From the NCBI GenBank assembly GCA_963942565.1, contig OZ012691.1:7850271-7914270 (forward strand): a DNA stretch of 64,000 nucleotides, given 5' to 3'. Shown piece after piece: positions 46,430 to 60,260 of the stretch (position 1 is the first letter of the stretch; each line of letters opens with the position of its first letter). The notes under the pieces were generated by a model. It worked only from the letters and a program-made list of their open reading frames with translations, was not told the origin of the DNA and did no database searches. Made by a program: the position numbers and the translations under genes. This DNA comes from Maea johnstoni (taxonomy: Eukaryota; Annelida; Polychaeta; Spionida; Magelonidae).

Positions 46430-46630
46430 CACATGCTGGCTAATTTGGCCGCTACAAAATGATGCAAAAAATCTAAAAAATGACTGAAACCCTGGCATAT
46501 GTGTACTCAACTGAGAGCACTCAGCGAGAGCTATCCGATGAATACCAACATGACAGGGTTTAGATGGTTTTCACAAATCTTTGCATCAATGTGCTTTGGA
46601 CGAAAGGAGCTCCATCATTAAAAGGGTTAA
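46430..46630 (-). repeat. P1 MITE
   Basis: ATGCTGGCTAATTTGGCC to CATCATTAAAAGGGTTAA. Confidence 0.65.
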
Positions 46631-47491
46631 ACTATGAGAAGCCTGTTGCAAATTCAGTTTTCTGGCTAAGTTTCTGACTGTGCCAATTCCTGTGGTTTGT
46701 TCTGCATGAGTATGGCAATAACACTAGCTATATCTAGTGTTATATGAAGTGATTGGTTTTCAACTCTGATTTTAGAATTCAAAAAAATATTGATGTGTAA
46801 ACACAAGTATTGAGTTTAAATGTAATGTGTTTAGCTTTCACTTCTGTTGTGACTAAAGGCATCAGTTTCCAAAAATGGAGAACAGTTTGAGAAAATGGTA
46901 TACCAATAAGGAAGGTTAACTCTGAGATTATCCTCAGATCTATGTAAAAATGTGACATCTACTCAATAAATGTTTTATAATTAAATTGTCTTTTGGTTTC
47001 TGCGTTCACAGTGGTCATAATCATTGAAGAGTACAGACATTGTTTACTCTACCAAATACTGGAATTGTTAATGTTGAAATATTGTTTAGGGTTATTTGGG
47101 TGCCAGTTTTGTGAAGAGGAATTAAAACAAACATGATGCCAGAAACCTTTGTGATATGGTTTTGGCAAAAAGCAAGGACTAGGAAGTCAATAAAATACTG
47201 GCAAGATATTGTGTCATTGAATAATTTATTTAATTTATTCATAAAAACATAAGTATAAAATAATAGAAACAAAGGGGAAAGGTGATTAGCTGCTCAAACC
47301 TCCCTGAATTATGCTTACAAGTAATGTAGATCTGATTAATTTGCTGTGTCAGAAATTTAGCAATCTAGATCATATATCATCGGTTCATTAAAAACAAAAG
47401 TTTAAGTTATTATCATATTGACACTTTCTTGGTACCCCCAGGAGGGCAGTGGCATATCTACTTAAAATTATTTTAATTAAGTTATAATTAG

Positions 47492-47561
47492 GTGATGAAC
47501 GGGGCTAAGAAGGGTGGTTTGAAATTAATACTGACAAGCCAGGAGAGTTTAGTTGACACAA
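47492..47561 (+). CDS. Unrecognised protein, exon 2 of 3 seen
   Basis: Acceptor 'ttataattag', then VMNGAKKGGLKLILTSQESL and VDT, donor A|GTAAGT. The acceptor lacks a strong pyrimidine tract, a weakness of the model. The 70-bp exon ends in phase 1, exactly what the last exon needs. Lysine-rich then hydrophobic; no named motif. Confidence 0.5.
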
Positions 47562-49490
47562 GTAAGTGTTTGCTCTTCTCTTGGCCTTAGACAAGTGAAG
47601 TAAAAAATGGCACTAGTCAGTATCAGTTACTATTTACCCTTGTACACCCTTAATAAGTATGAAAAAGTGTTACACGTTTATTATCGCCTTGTGCAATAGG
47701 AGCTGGCACCTCCTGGGGAACCCTAAGCTGGTGTGGCACCCTGCTCGCCTTATTAAGGAATGGGGATGTGTGGATCTGTCTATGGATACCCTGCATCTAA
47801 AATATCCTTTGGTCCTCTTTGTATCTGAAGGCTCTGTTCTTGCTCTCCCTCTTTAACTTCTTTCACCTAGATTAAGTATGCTTTGTCATTGTTCTTCAAC
47901 AATGACAAAGGACCACCTTTTGAAAATACCTTATGGCACTTAGTGACCTTTGTTTGTCAATGTGCCTTTAAACACTTATTCATTCATTCATTATTTGGCC
48001 TAGACCACCTCCTCTCCGCTTAAAGAACAGGATAGACATCCTGTTCACAAAAATGTGCCGATCTGTAGCTTTCTCGAACTTTCCAAATCTTATTTTAGCG
48101 ATCTAGTGTAACCGGCAGATTAAAAATGTCGCTTAAATAACAGGATTTACACCAATCCCAAGATCTAGATATAAAACACAATGTTGAAATGAATACTTTG
48201 AAAATCAATAATTCTTTATGAAAACAAACTTTTTTATGAAAAATTGAAAGCTTATAAAAAGGAAACGAAAGTAAATTAACATTTGATCAGACATGCAGAG
48301 AAGCAATACTTATTAGGAAATCAGAAGGAATGGACAGAAATTTCTCAATTCGCCAGGTTGGGGTGATAATATAAAGATAATAGGATAGAGGTTGAAATAC
48401 AGAATGTATTTTCAAATCGTATCACTGCGAAATTATGTTGGATATTAGAATTGGAAATATAATATTTCATTTCTAGAATGAAAGTAGGATGCTAATTGCA
48501 GTCAGAGAGGGCACAAACCAGTATTTAGACACTGGTTGCCCAAAAATGGCCATTTAGGTTACATGCTATGTTACATACTATGCTTGATAAACTAGCAACA
48601 CAATGGGGATGGGATTTTTGTTGTCTGAAAATTTATCTCTAAGCGGTATTCAGAAATGAACTTATAATGTCCTAGACAGGGCCAAGTAGCTGCAAGTGGT
48701 TACAGCTGGAAATGTGTAGATTTATTGTGGCTTATACCTGAAATTGACTCAATACAATCCTATAGCTGTATTTTGTGCCATGGCTGTATGAATTAAGTCT
48801 GAACTAGGCGGCAGGGTTGCACAATATGCAGCCAAGGGGGTCTAATGCTGGTCTTACAGCGCAGTTCATTGGCTTTTATGGTTTGTAAATTTTGGTGCAA
48901 TCAGCAACTACTGTGCCACCTGTTTTTCATTTAACACAAAATACAAACACCATATCTATGACCCACGCCTTGAGAATATGGGTTGATATTCTGTACCAAG
49001 ATCACAGTTTCATTGGCTATTATTGTTTGTAAATTTTACCTATCAGCCTTTACGCCAGATCTCTAATACTTTTGTTAGGTTTATTAAGATGGGGGCAGGG
49101 GGCTGATTTTGGATCAAGAGGCTGAGTGTGTCATGGCTGACGTGTTGAGAAATTTGTTCATGCTGTTGTCATAGTAACACACTATAATGGGTGGTAGCCA
49201 CATATTTTCATTAGTGATTCATTTCTTGTTTTGTATCATATAGAAAAGTATTCTCATATAATGTTTCAGTCATTGCATTTGAACTGAGCAGTTCAGTTTC
49301 TTCTATTGTCAATAGGTGGCAGCATCTTGTTATTCATTATGAACAATATTTGTTCCATGGTCCAACAGGGCAACATTTCTCTACACCCAGGTAGCTATTA
49401 AGTAAATAGAAATATCATAATAAAAGTGTTTCTTTAAAGTTCAGAGAATATGATTTCTATAAATACTTCCTAATATTTTGTTTGTTTCAG

Positions 49491-49591
49491 ATATTGCATT
49501 TGATGACATCATCCTTCATGCAGTTACGTTGGTAGTACTATTTATTTTGATAGTTATTGCAATTAATAGACTAGATAAAATGATCATCTGA
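49491..49591 (+). CDS. Unrecognised protein, last exon: single C-terminal membrane helix
   Basis: Acceptor tttgtttcag is strong. Two bases complete Asn, then IAFDDIILHAVTLVVLFILI and VIAINRLDKMII, stop TGA at 49589-49591. The hydrophobic run of about 18-20 residues six residues from the charged NRLDK end suggests a tail-anchored or type I single-pass protein. The same segment is free of stops only in the frame that also joins the two upstream exons. Function unknown. Confidence 0.6.
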
Positions 49592-50154
49592 AGAACTTCC
49601 ACATTGGATATTAAACATCAGAGATGGTTGTGCCTACCCTTACTGTTCATATTAGTTCTACAAAAAGATAAACATAAAAGTAACTAAACATCCATTGGAC
49701 AACAAATAATCGCCATCATAATGCATCGACAAAAGTTAGTAAATCAAAATTAAAAATAAGGAATATTTGAGGTGTCTTCGCTTTCACATATGACACTCAT
49801 AAGTTATATCATCAAAAAAAATAATAGTTTTTTCCCTCGCCTCTGATAACTTTGTAAAAATCTGATAACGTAAAAAATAAATGATGTCTCTGGAAGTTTT
49901 AAAAGAAACGTCCGAAAATTTAGGAAAAAATGTTAATGCATATAATATATGTTTTTGCTTCTTGATGATCGAAACAAAGTTTGCGCAACTCGTGGTCACA
50001 AATATGATTCTGCGTGTTATATGTCGCCATCTATTATCAAGAACAAGAATTACACCCAGGCCTACCAATGTAGATTTAAATTAGGTTTTCCTATGTTACC
50101 GTAGTACATCTGAAAGTTATCTTACAAAGAAAAGTTACCCAGTCTTTCAATTCA
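49592..50154. other. Intergenic, nothing recognised
   Basis: AT-rich unique sequence after the unknown gene; possible 3' UTR. No repeat end or RNA gene seen. Confidence 0.4.
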
Positions 50155-50440
50155 CGGTCTTAGCCTGCAGGGCGTCTGGGTGTCTTTTGGACACCCGAAC
50201 CATTAAAAAGCACCCCTCAGGACACCCAAATTTTTGTGAGGAATTTCTCAAGCAAATGTTGATCTCAAACATATAATTAAATTTTTCCATCTCTATATAA
50301 TTCCCATGACATTGTATAAGGATAGCATGCCTTATTTTGATGAATTTACACATTTTTATGTTTGAAATCTGAATATAATGTGATACCCAAAAAGTTTACA
50401 ATTGTCAATTTTGGGCAACCAGCTTCTAAATCCTGGCTAA
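50155..50440 (+). mobile_element. TTAGCCAG MITE
   Basis: GGTCTTAGCCTGCAGGGCG to AAATCCTGGCTAA. Confidence 0.75.
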
Positions 50441-50888
50441 TCAAATGATTTTCACAACTATCGCTATTTTCTGCAAGTATGATTTTAAATGAAATGATGT
50501 GAATCCATGATTCCAGCGTATGCTAGTTTAGACCTCAAATAGGTAATGATATTTGATACACAACATAAAACAGAGAAGTCAAACCATCTAGTATTAGTAG
50601 TAATACGTCTATTTGATGTAAATGTTCAATTTACAAAGTCGCACATGCTGCAAGTACAAATTCACATATATAGTACAAAACAAATAGGAATACATGACAA
50701 AAGGTTACAGATAGAACCACATGTTCATTTGGGAAAAATTATATTAGAGTAAAATTAAGGTTTTCTTAACCCGTGGTTCCGGACACGCACACCATAAGAT
50801 TGTAGACAAAAATAACGGTTCTGTGGAACCTCTTAGATGTTAACACCTCGACACATGGGCATAGGGGGTCACGATGTGGGGTGGTCAT

Positions 50889-51063
50889 ATTAAACCCTTT
50901 TGCTGCAAAAAAAACTAAGAATACTGTAGCCCTGGAACATGGGTACTCATCTGAGAGTACTCAGTGAGAGCTATCCAATGAATACCAATGACAAGGTTTA
51001 CATGGTTTATAAAAAACTTCGCATCCTTGTGCTTTGGTCCAAAGTAGCCTCAGCATTGGAGGT
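50889..51063 (-). repeat. P1 MITE, partial
   Basis: TTAAACCCTTTTGCTGC, then ACATGGGTACTCATCTGAG and TAGCCTCAGCATTGGAGG. Confidence 0.65.
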
Positions 51064-51325
51064 ATTTTCGCAATGTGTTCACTGTTCAGTACACTGATCT
51101 TACTACAAAATGATAACCACCATATGAGGGGTTCATATTCCAGAGTTGTTCACCAATAGAAGCTTCACTCTACTGATTACAAACCCCAGAAAGTATTCAC
51201 CCTCTCAGTTCACACAAATCTTATTGCAATGGGAACATTCAAATTACTGGATTACTGAACAGTCTAAGCATAGGGAACTCCATTTTGAAATTTTGCACAA
51301 TGAGGTTCCAGTCGATGTGCAATGA

Positions 51326-51562
51326 GGTAGACTCTTTATCCGCGCAGTCCTCAGGAAGAAGGTCAAGGAAACTTATGATCTTGGAATCCCCTAACCAGGG
51401 TTAGGACTAGTCTTAGGGTTGGATAACCCTAACCCTAACCCTGGACCTGATTCCTAACCCTAACTCTAACCCTAACTCTAACCCTAACCCTAGTTAGGGG
51501 ATTTCATGATCATACGTTTCCTTGACCTCCTTCCTGAGGACTTCGTGGATAAAGAATCTACC
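51326..51562. mobile_element. MITE with telomere-like (CCCTAA)n core, 237 bp, 9-bp TSD
   Basis: Ends GGTAGACTCTTTATCC and GGATAAAGAATCTACC, arms continuing GTCCTCAGGAAG / CTTCCTGAGGAC and GGTCAAGGAAAC / GTTTCCTTGACC. TSD GTGCAATGA at 51317-51325 and 51563-51571, 9 of 9. The core (about 51405-51500) is CCCTAACCCTAA and CCCTAACTCTAA repeats plus an inverted GGGTTAGG. A 9-bp TSD suggests a Mutator-like family. Confidence 0.9.
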
Positions 51563-51664
51563 GTGCAATGATGGGCTGCCCATTGTGCCCTTGCAACTGA
51601 TAGACCCTTTTTGGATTATTCTGGAAAAAAATGTTCCAGGTTTCTATCTCCTCAGGCTATGACC

Positions 51665-51876
51665 TTAACCCTTCCAATGCTGAGGCTACTTTCGTCCAAA
51701 CACAACGATGCAAAGATTTTTGGAAACCATCTAAACCCTGTCATGTCGGTATTCATTGAATACCTATCGCTGTGTACTCTTAGGTGAGTATCCGTTTGCC
51801 ATGGTTTCAATGATTTTTCAGGTTTTTTGCATTATTTTGTAATGGCCAAATTAGCCACCAGCAGCATAAGGGTTAA
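51665..51876 (+). mobile_element. TTAA-flanked P1 MITE, complete
   Basis: TTAACCCTTCCAATGCTGAG to GCAGCATAAGGGTTAA, TTAA on both sides. Confidence 0.78.
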
Positions 51877-52867
51877 CTTGAAAAGTTGCGTATATACAAA
51901 CAACCTGGCATCGTAGCGTTCTGACTTTACTTTAACGGTGAACTCTAAACATGATTGGTTTTAAATAAATGAAGAAGGTAGACCTATGAAGTTTGGCACT
52001 CCCTCCAAACCCGGTGAGCTAAAACATCTTATTGGCTACCGTGTAAACAGATCCTTTTCAATGCACCTGTGTTCGCTCTGAGAGGACTAGTTGCAAATGC
52101 TGTAGCGATTTGGCAGGTCTTGTATAATTCATTGATTGATGCACAATCTGGGGTGTGACTGTTGAGGTGAACGAGAATTTTATTACCTAAACCTGGCAGT
52201 CCCCGACGGTGCTTCTTTTATTTCTCCTTTACCCAGATTACCTCCCTGTGATCGGCGGCCAAGCCCGCTGTTAAATATTGATTAGAGTTCAACGTGCTGC
52301 ATGTCGTTTACACCTGTGCCTGAAGAGGTAGGAAGGAGAGGGGTTGTTTCTAGATCTTTTCGTCACTTTCAACAGCTTAGGCCACTTTTTCTGTTTTAGG
52401 AGGTTTTTTCTCCCCCAAAATCAATGCCAGAGGTAGTTAAAAGTCTTTTAAAAGTGTAAAGCCTGTTATATAAGCTTAAAAATTATACTTTACTGTCAAA
52501 AACCCATGCATACATTCTGTAGGGTATGAATACAGGTGTCCTTTATGTATATATTTTTTCATTGTAAAACATGCACAAATATAGCTTATTAGGAATAACG
52601 TTTCAACTTTCCGTAACTTTTGTTTTCCAATGAAGGGCCCAAAATCAACGAGGGATTTTTCCTTAAACAGAAACAAGTGGTCTTAGATCATATCGCAACA
52701 AGATGGAAACGAGAAACCGGAGAGAATTCCGCTTCTCTTTACGAATAGTCTTAAAGTTTTCTTCGGTTTCAGACCTCCACAACGTCGTACATTTGTATAG
52801 CGAGCAGGCTTATTGAGCTCCACCGGAGGCTCAAGCACATGTGGCCTGTGTTGCCCTGTCCAGTCAA
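51877..52867. other. Intergenic, nothing recognised
   Basis: Unique sequence without a splice-bounded or family-recognisable frame. Confidence 0.4.
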
Positions 52868-52955
52868 GCCTAACCCTTCTGCTACTGATGGATAATTTGA
52901 TCAATATGATATGCTGACAATAAGCGAGGAAATGACTGAAAACATGGCACATGAA
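52868..52955 (-). repeat. P1 MITE fragment
   Basis: TAACCCTTCTGCTACTGATGG and GAAATGACTGAAAACATGGC, shortened on the far side. Confidence 0.5.
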
Positions 52956-53043
52956 CCCTGAAATGTGAACACCCCCTAAATGAACGTTTTGATCCGGCCA
53001 GTCCCAAAGCGTTCACATTTCCTAGGTTTCACTTTACCTTGTC

Positions 53044-53250
53044 TTAACCCTTTCGCTGCTGATGTTTAATTTGGTCACTATGACATCCTGACAAAAAAGG
53101 ACGAAATCACTGAAACCCTGGCACATAGGTACGTATCTGATAGTACTACGCAAGGGCTTTCAAATAAATACCAACATGACAGGGCTTAGACGGTGTTCCA
53201 ATTGATTTGACTTGTGCACTTGGGGAAAGTAGCCGCAGCATCAGAAAGGT
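53044..53250 (-). repeat. P1 MITE
   Basis: TTAACCCTTTCGCTGCTGATG to GTAGCCGCAGCATCAG; right TTAA lost. Confidence 0.65.
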
Positions 53251-53644
53251 TGGCTTCGCCTGTTCATGCAACAGTCATGCCTGTTTAGCTGCCAAAGAAG
53301 GCTTTAATATGATATATTTCAGATAAAGACGTCTCAAGGAAAACATTTTATGGAGAAATGTTTATAACATCTTAACCTACAACTCTCCTTCAAGAGTTTT
53401 GTCTATCCAATAACTAAAGTAAATTTCAAAAGTATGATGTATGCAGACGACATAATTCTTATCTAGCTCTAAGAATTTTTGAGTTAAATCGGCGTGCTGC
53501 CACTACTGAACTATAAATGACAGCACAGCCACCATTTCCTACTTTAGTATGGAATATTGACTGCATATCTAACCTGTAGTCATGTGTATCACAGCATGCC
53601 TTAATATCATTTTTCACGTTTATGATAAAACTAGCTTCCGTGTA

Positions 53645-53736
53645 ATAATAATAATACTAATACTAATAATACTAATACTAATAATAATATTAATAATAAT
53701 AATAATAATTATAATAATAATAATAATAATAATAAA
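53645..53736. repeat. (TAA)n microsatellite
   Basis: Imperfect TAA/ACTAAT repeats of about 92 bp. Confidence 0.95.
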
Positions 53737-55987
<2,251 letters not shown>

Positions 55988-56459
55988 TACTTTGTACACT
56001 CGAGCACAGTCAATAAAAACACTACTCTTATAGATCCAGACGACAGTTTCAAGAATCTATGGGTTAAACCACTACAGAAACATTGAAATAACACTCGTCT
56101 TCAACCTCCTTCCAAACGACCCACAGCATTGCCTGTAGTCGCCTCGTTCGCCAGGTTAAAGTTTAAGTGTTGTTTTAAGCGCTTCCACTTATCCTGTTCC
56201 GGCATCTACGGCCTCTACATTCCCGACTTGTCCCATTTATTTCCTAATCAACTCGACTCCCCTGGAAATTCAAAGTAATCGGCGACGAGGGAAAAACCCT
56301 TCTAATCTCTTCTCGCGTGTCTATTTTAAGACAGCCTCTCCTTCCTGCGGTTACATAAATAATCGAACAGAAACACAGAAGACGAGAGGTGTGAGAGGAA
56401 GACTTTGCAATCACCGGCATCCTTTGCTCCCCATTTCGCCGAAGTCGTCTGCATCTCTG

Positions 56460-56487
56460 TGACGTCAGCAAATTTCCTTTGACGTCA
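56460..56487. promoter_or_regulatory. Two perfect CREs 20 bp apart
   Basis: TGACGTCA at 56460-56467 and at 56480-56487, in a locally GC-richer stretch (about 56090-56520) without a recognised gene. CREB/ATF family sites; two palindromes start to start 20 bp apart is far from random expectation. Possible enhancer or promoter. Confidence 0.45.
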
Positions 56488-57219
56488 AGGAGTTGGCCGT
56501 TGCTCCTTCTGCGCTTACCTTTGAGTGAAGGTGGGCTTCAAATAGAAATGTTGCTATCTTTAGACGCACCGTTCATCGTATTAATTTCGTTAGGGGACCA
56601 AAATAGAACTTCCTAAAATAAGATGATGAATTGCACGGCCTATGAAAGAATTATAGCGGTGTGTTTCCCGGGGTTTTCTCATTAACGATTGAGACAATCG
56701 TTTACCTCTATCTAGGTCTTCAGTCTATTGTCTCACTAAACTCTTGTGTTTTTGAACAGTACGCATGTAATGATACACCATAGTAATATGAATATGTGTA
56801 TGTTTATTGACTATATTCGGGTAGAATACAATATCATACCTCATACAAACATAACAAAAGTAGTAGTTACACAAAAGTAATACAATCAAGTTAATCATCA
56901 AAATAGCCAATATAATAAGTACTGTAGTATATTTAGTGTGTCACAAACTTACAAAAGATTGTCGGACTCGGAGTGAGTAGTAGTACTTGTTTGGTAAATG
57001 CGGGTGTCCTAAAGTTTAAAATTGCTCATAAAACAGCAATCATCAACTAAAACAAACTATGAAATGCCTGAACCATTTCCTAGTTTGAAGTATAACCGGT
57101 AATGTATTCTAATTTCAGAAAGTGCAAGTAAAGAATATACCAAAGGTGGGGCATTTCGACGATAAAGAAACTGATGCAAAACAGTAGAGTAAGGATATGG
57201 AGAAGGCATCTTCTCCATA

Positions 57220-57372
57220 TCAATTAATGCTCACAGCGGCAAAAGGTAGTCTAGATATTTAAGCATTATCGTTCAGGTAGAAGCATGATTGGGAAAATAA
57301 ATGAAGGAGAAATTTAGACCAAAACGAACAACTTTACTCAAATATTTGGTAAATCATTCTTAGTTTCTACGT
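57220..57372. repeat. P2 MITE, diverged
   Basis: CAATTAATGCTCACAGCGGC with AAAGGTAGTCTAGATATTT; right end not defined. Confidence 0.45.
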
Positions 57373-57420
57373 TATTGTATTAAAAGTATCAAAGGTCCAG
57401 GGAAAACCTTTGAGAGTAGC

Positions 57421-57690
57421 GTCGCAAATGACTGCTTGCTGTCTCTCGCCAATGCCACGGGTTAGAATCCGGGTTCAGGCATGGGAAAACATGCCGGTTT
57501 TTACCTGCATTTTCCTGTAGTAATGAAACTCACTCTGTTGTTGCTTTCATCTGTTTGCCTATCATCACGATTATATTGCACTCCTCATCCTCCCTGTGCC
57601 GACAGTCGAGTGGCTAAGGCGTTGCCACTGACTGCTTGCTGTCTCTTTACAACTTGCCAAACGGGTTTGAATACTGGTACGGGTAGGTGA
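57421..57690 (+). repeat. tRNA-like SINE heads, two related copies
   Basis: At 57603-57690 a box-A-like TGGCTAAGGCG (57611) and box-B-like GGGTTTGAATACT (57663) are about 52 bp apart, as in Ser/Leu tRNAs or SINEs derived from them. At 57421-57475 a second piece has GGTTAGAATCCGGGTTCA. Both share ACTGCTTGCTGTCTCT. No clean cloverleaf, so a functional tRNA gene is unlikely. Confidence 0.45.
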
Positions 57691-57839
57691 TAAAGTTGCC
57701 AGCGACTTAGGGATAGGCAGCGTTTTAACTGGGATGGGAACTCCGGTTCTCTCCGCAAATTACATCTGCTAAGTTACAACGCAATATGGCATAAAAAATG
57801 ACAATAAATTCGAAATTCTCTCATCCTCATTTTACAGAA

Positions 57840-57957
57840 AAAAATCCACTGTTTTTCTGGAAAACGACAGAATTTAAAAAGAATTCTGTCGTTTTCCAGA
57901 AAAACAGCGGAAAAAATCATTTTTTTCTGCCGATCACACCTGCACCATCGTAGGGAA
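57840..57957. repeat. Palindromic fragment with CTGCACCATCGTA end
   Basis: Contains GACAGAATTTAAAAAGAATT and CTGTCGTTTTCCAG arms forming a hairpin, and ends CACACCTGCACCATCGTA, the end of the element at 62063-62226. Confidence 0.5.
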
Positions 57958-58313
57958 TGGAATTTCACACGAAGCTAAAAGCATGTATATGCCTTTCAAC
58001 CCATAAGATAAACTTGTTTGCTGTGTGGGCATACTCTACAATGCCTTTCTATCACCGCTTAGCATATGCTCTTCACCTTCTCATTCACTAACGTTAACTA
58101 CATTGTATTTCTCCCGCCAACTTCATTACCGTGCCCGTAAGCCTATCAAGCTTATTTAGCATCAAGGCCAGGACGAACCACGCCCGCAATTACGTTAGTC
58201 CGCGTCGAAGTGAAGTCTCTTGTTAAGACGAAAGTAGAAGATGCTCTAATGTGGATGGCTGCCGGTGATCGTTCGTAGGCGTGATTTTTGTATTGTTTTA
58301 TGTAGGCCATACG

Positions 58314-58653
58314 TACGATGGACCAAGTGTGAAAGAGAAAATATTTAAATATTTTTTTTCACCACCGTATTTTGTTGGGAGAAAATATACTTAAATATAT
58401 TTTCACCACCGTATTTTGTTGGGAGAAAACATATTTAAATATATTTTCACCATCGTATTTTGTTGGGAGAACATATATCTAAATATATTTTCACTACCGT
58501 ATTTTTGGGGGAGAAAATATATTTAAATATATTTTCTCCCCCCCCCCCCAAAATACGGTGGTGAAAATAAATTTAAATATATTTTCTCCCCCCAAAATAC
58601 GGTGGTGAAAAAAAATATTTAAATATTTTCTCTTTCACACTTGGTCCATCGTA
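58314..58653. mobile_element. TACGATGG MITE, 340 bp, 6-bp TSD
   Basis: Ends TACGATGGACCAAGTGTGAA and TTTCACACTTGGTCCATCGTA shortened here as TCACACTTGGTCCATCGTA. TSD CATACG at 58308-58313 and 58654-58659. Interior: repeats of about 60 bp with ATTTAAATATATTTTC, ACCACCGTATTTTG and TTGGGAGAAAAT, first one way then inverted. Six-base TSDs fit Dada-like elements among others. Confidence 0.88.
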
Positions 58654-58714
58654 CATACGTCGCTTTCAACAGCTACATAGAGTCTAATGTAGGTAGGGTA
58701 ACATCGCGACGAGA

Positions 58715-59005
58715 GTAAATGGAGTAAAAAAACCTAACCATTAAATCCATTAAAGAGAAGTTAAGATACTACCTGAATACTGAAGAATACGTCAACACCA
58801 TCACTATTGGACGTGAAAAAACCTTGGGGAAATGGTCCCCAATTTACAACGCTATTAGAAGATTGTTACTTAATATCATAGTACATATATTATGCTTCAT
58901 ACCCATCTGTGAATCGCTGTATATTATCTTATATCTTTGTATCACAAAGACCTGATAACTGATCTGTATGTTGTATTGATTGTGGAACAATAAATTATAA
59001 AAAAA
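58715..59005 (+). mobile_element. 5'-truncated LINE 3' end with poly(A), 291 bp
   Basis: Flanked by a 15-bp TSD AACATCGCGACGAGA at 58700-58714 and 59006-59020. Ends AATAAATTATAAAAAAAA. Plus-strand frame reads LRYYLNTEEYVNTITIGRE then KTLGKWSPIYNAI before a stop about 35 codons on, resembling the C-terminus of L1/Tx1-type ORF2. TSD plus poly(A) is diagnostic of target-primed reverse transcription; the perfect TSD implies a young copy. Confidence 0.85.
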
Positions 59006-59020
59006 AACATCGCGACGAGA

Positions 59021-59588
59021 TGAAAACTCGGGATTGGGGAAACACGACCTGCTTTCATATTCCGTATTTATCTGTATTCTCTGATTTATTTGTATACGTA
59101 TTATTTTGTACCGCTAAAGGAACAGTACATACAGTACAATTACCTTCACTATGCGAACAACGCACCCAGAGGTCTTTTGGTTGCAGAGGTGCAGGGAGTG
59201 TGGCAGTACACAACCAGTTTATGATGCCTTTAGCGTTCTGTAGCGTGTCTAGTGCATACATAAACAAGTGTTAGTTTATGTCCATTTGTGTGTAATTATA
59301 CGCACACTACCGTACCAGTATTCTTCATTAATCTCGTTTTGAATTTCATTATTTATGTGAAATTTTCTTTCGTTTTTGTTGTTCACACGTTTCTATTTTA
59401 TGATTTTGTAAACATTATTTACAGTCAATAAACATACATATAACGAAGTTTAAAAACGATCAAAGTTAGACTGACGGAAAATCGGGCATTTTACCTAAAC
59501 GAGAAAAAATAATTTTAAAATGGAGTTTCCAATGGCGTATCCCATTCATCTATCATATCAGATATTTCAAATAAAATCCTCATCGTCC
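59021..59588. other. Intergenic, nothing recognised
   Basis: Unique sequence; an 84-codon open frame at 59020-59274 has no features that would support a gene. Confidence 0.4.
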
Positions 59589-59802
59589 CTTATCCCATTA
59601 ATGCTCAGAGAAACCTATTGAGCAGCCGGGAAATTTTGGTGAAATCTTTTAGGTTAAAGCATACCTGGAAACATATTTGAAGGAGAAATGTTAATTAGAA
59701 TAGTGCCAACAACTCTTCTTCAAATGTTTTGTAAAATCATTCTGAATTACCAATTTAGCAATGGTATCAAAGACGCTGACGACAAATTCAGGATTAACTC
59801 GT
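59589..59802. repeat. P2 MITE
   Basis: CCCATTAATGCTCAGAG, GAAATATTTTGG-type core and CAACTCTTCTTCAAATG mark it; right TTAA is degenerate. Confidence 0.6.
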
Positions 59803-59902
59803 AAGTATTATTTGGTAAAGTTCTATATTTGGGCAGAAATCTAAACTTTGTGTATTCTGGCTTTGGGGGGGGCACCTTAGATATACGAAAACATTGCACT
59901 TA

Positions 59903-60062
59903 CAATCAAACCTGTATTAAGAGACCACCCAAGGTGCGACTAAAATATGGTCTCTTAAGACAGGTGGTGTCTTAATAGAAGGTCATTTAAACTAAATGTT
60001 AGACTAGGAGGAATGAAAATCTGGCCTCCTCATGGAAGTGGTCTCTCGGGAAGGTTTGACTG
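59903..60062. repeat. MITE with AATCAAACCTG ends
   Basis: CAATCAAACCTGTATTAAGA to GGGAAGGTTTGACTG, imperfect inverted repeats with internal AGAGACCACC / GGTCTCTTAAGACAGG. TA on the left side. Confidence 0.55.
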
Positions 60063-60119
60063 CATATCATTCCTCCTGTCTTGATAGTTCATCCAGTCAT
60101 TTCTGAGTAGATACAGCGG

Positions 60120-60260
60120 CGCGTGCATAACTCGTAACGAGATGAATAAAGCTCATCTCTTCGCTGATTGGCCCGGCTCGCTCCTTCATTGGCTGCGCTG
60201 CACCAACCTCATCAAAATTTCATCACAATCATTTCATGTTTGTCAGAGCTTAAGAGATAA
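60120..60260 (+). promoter_or_regulatory. Candidate GPCR promoter
   Basis: GC-richer than its surroundings, with two inverted CCAAT boxes (ATTGG at 60167-60171 and 60188-60192, 21 bp apart) and no clear TATA box. It lies 340-480 bp before the GPCR start codon. Confidence 0.4.

Noticed and set aside
51405-51500. True telomere end or chromosome fusion point
   Set aside because: The CCCTAA repeats are bounded by transposon arms and a 9-bp TSD.
52683-52952. 89-codon minus-strand frame
   Set aside because: Ends in a P1 MITE fragment and has no family resemblance.
57603-57690. Functional tRNA gene
   Set aside because: Box A and box B are imperfect and I could not form acceptor and anticodon stems.
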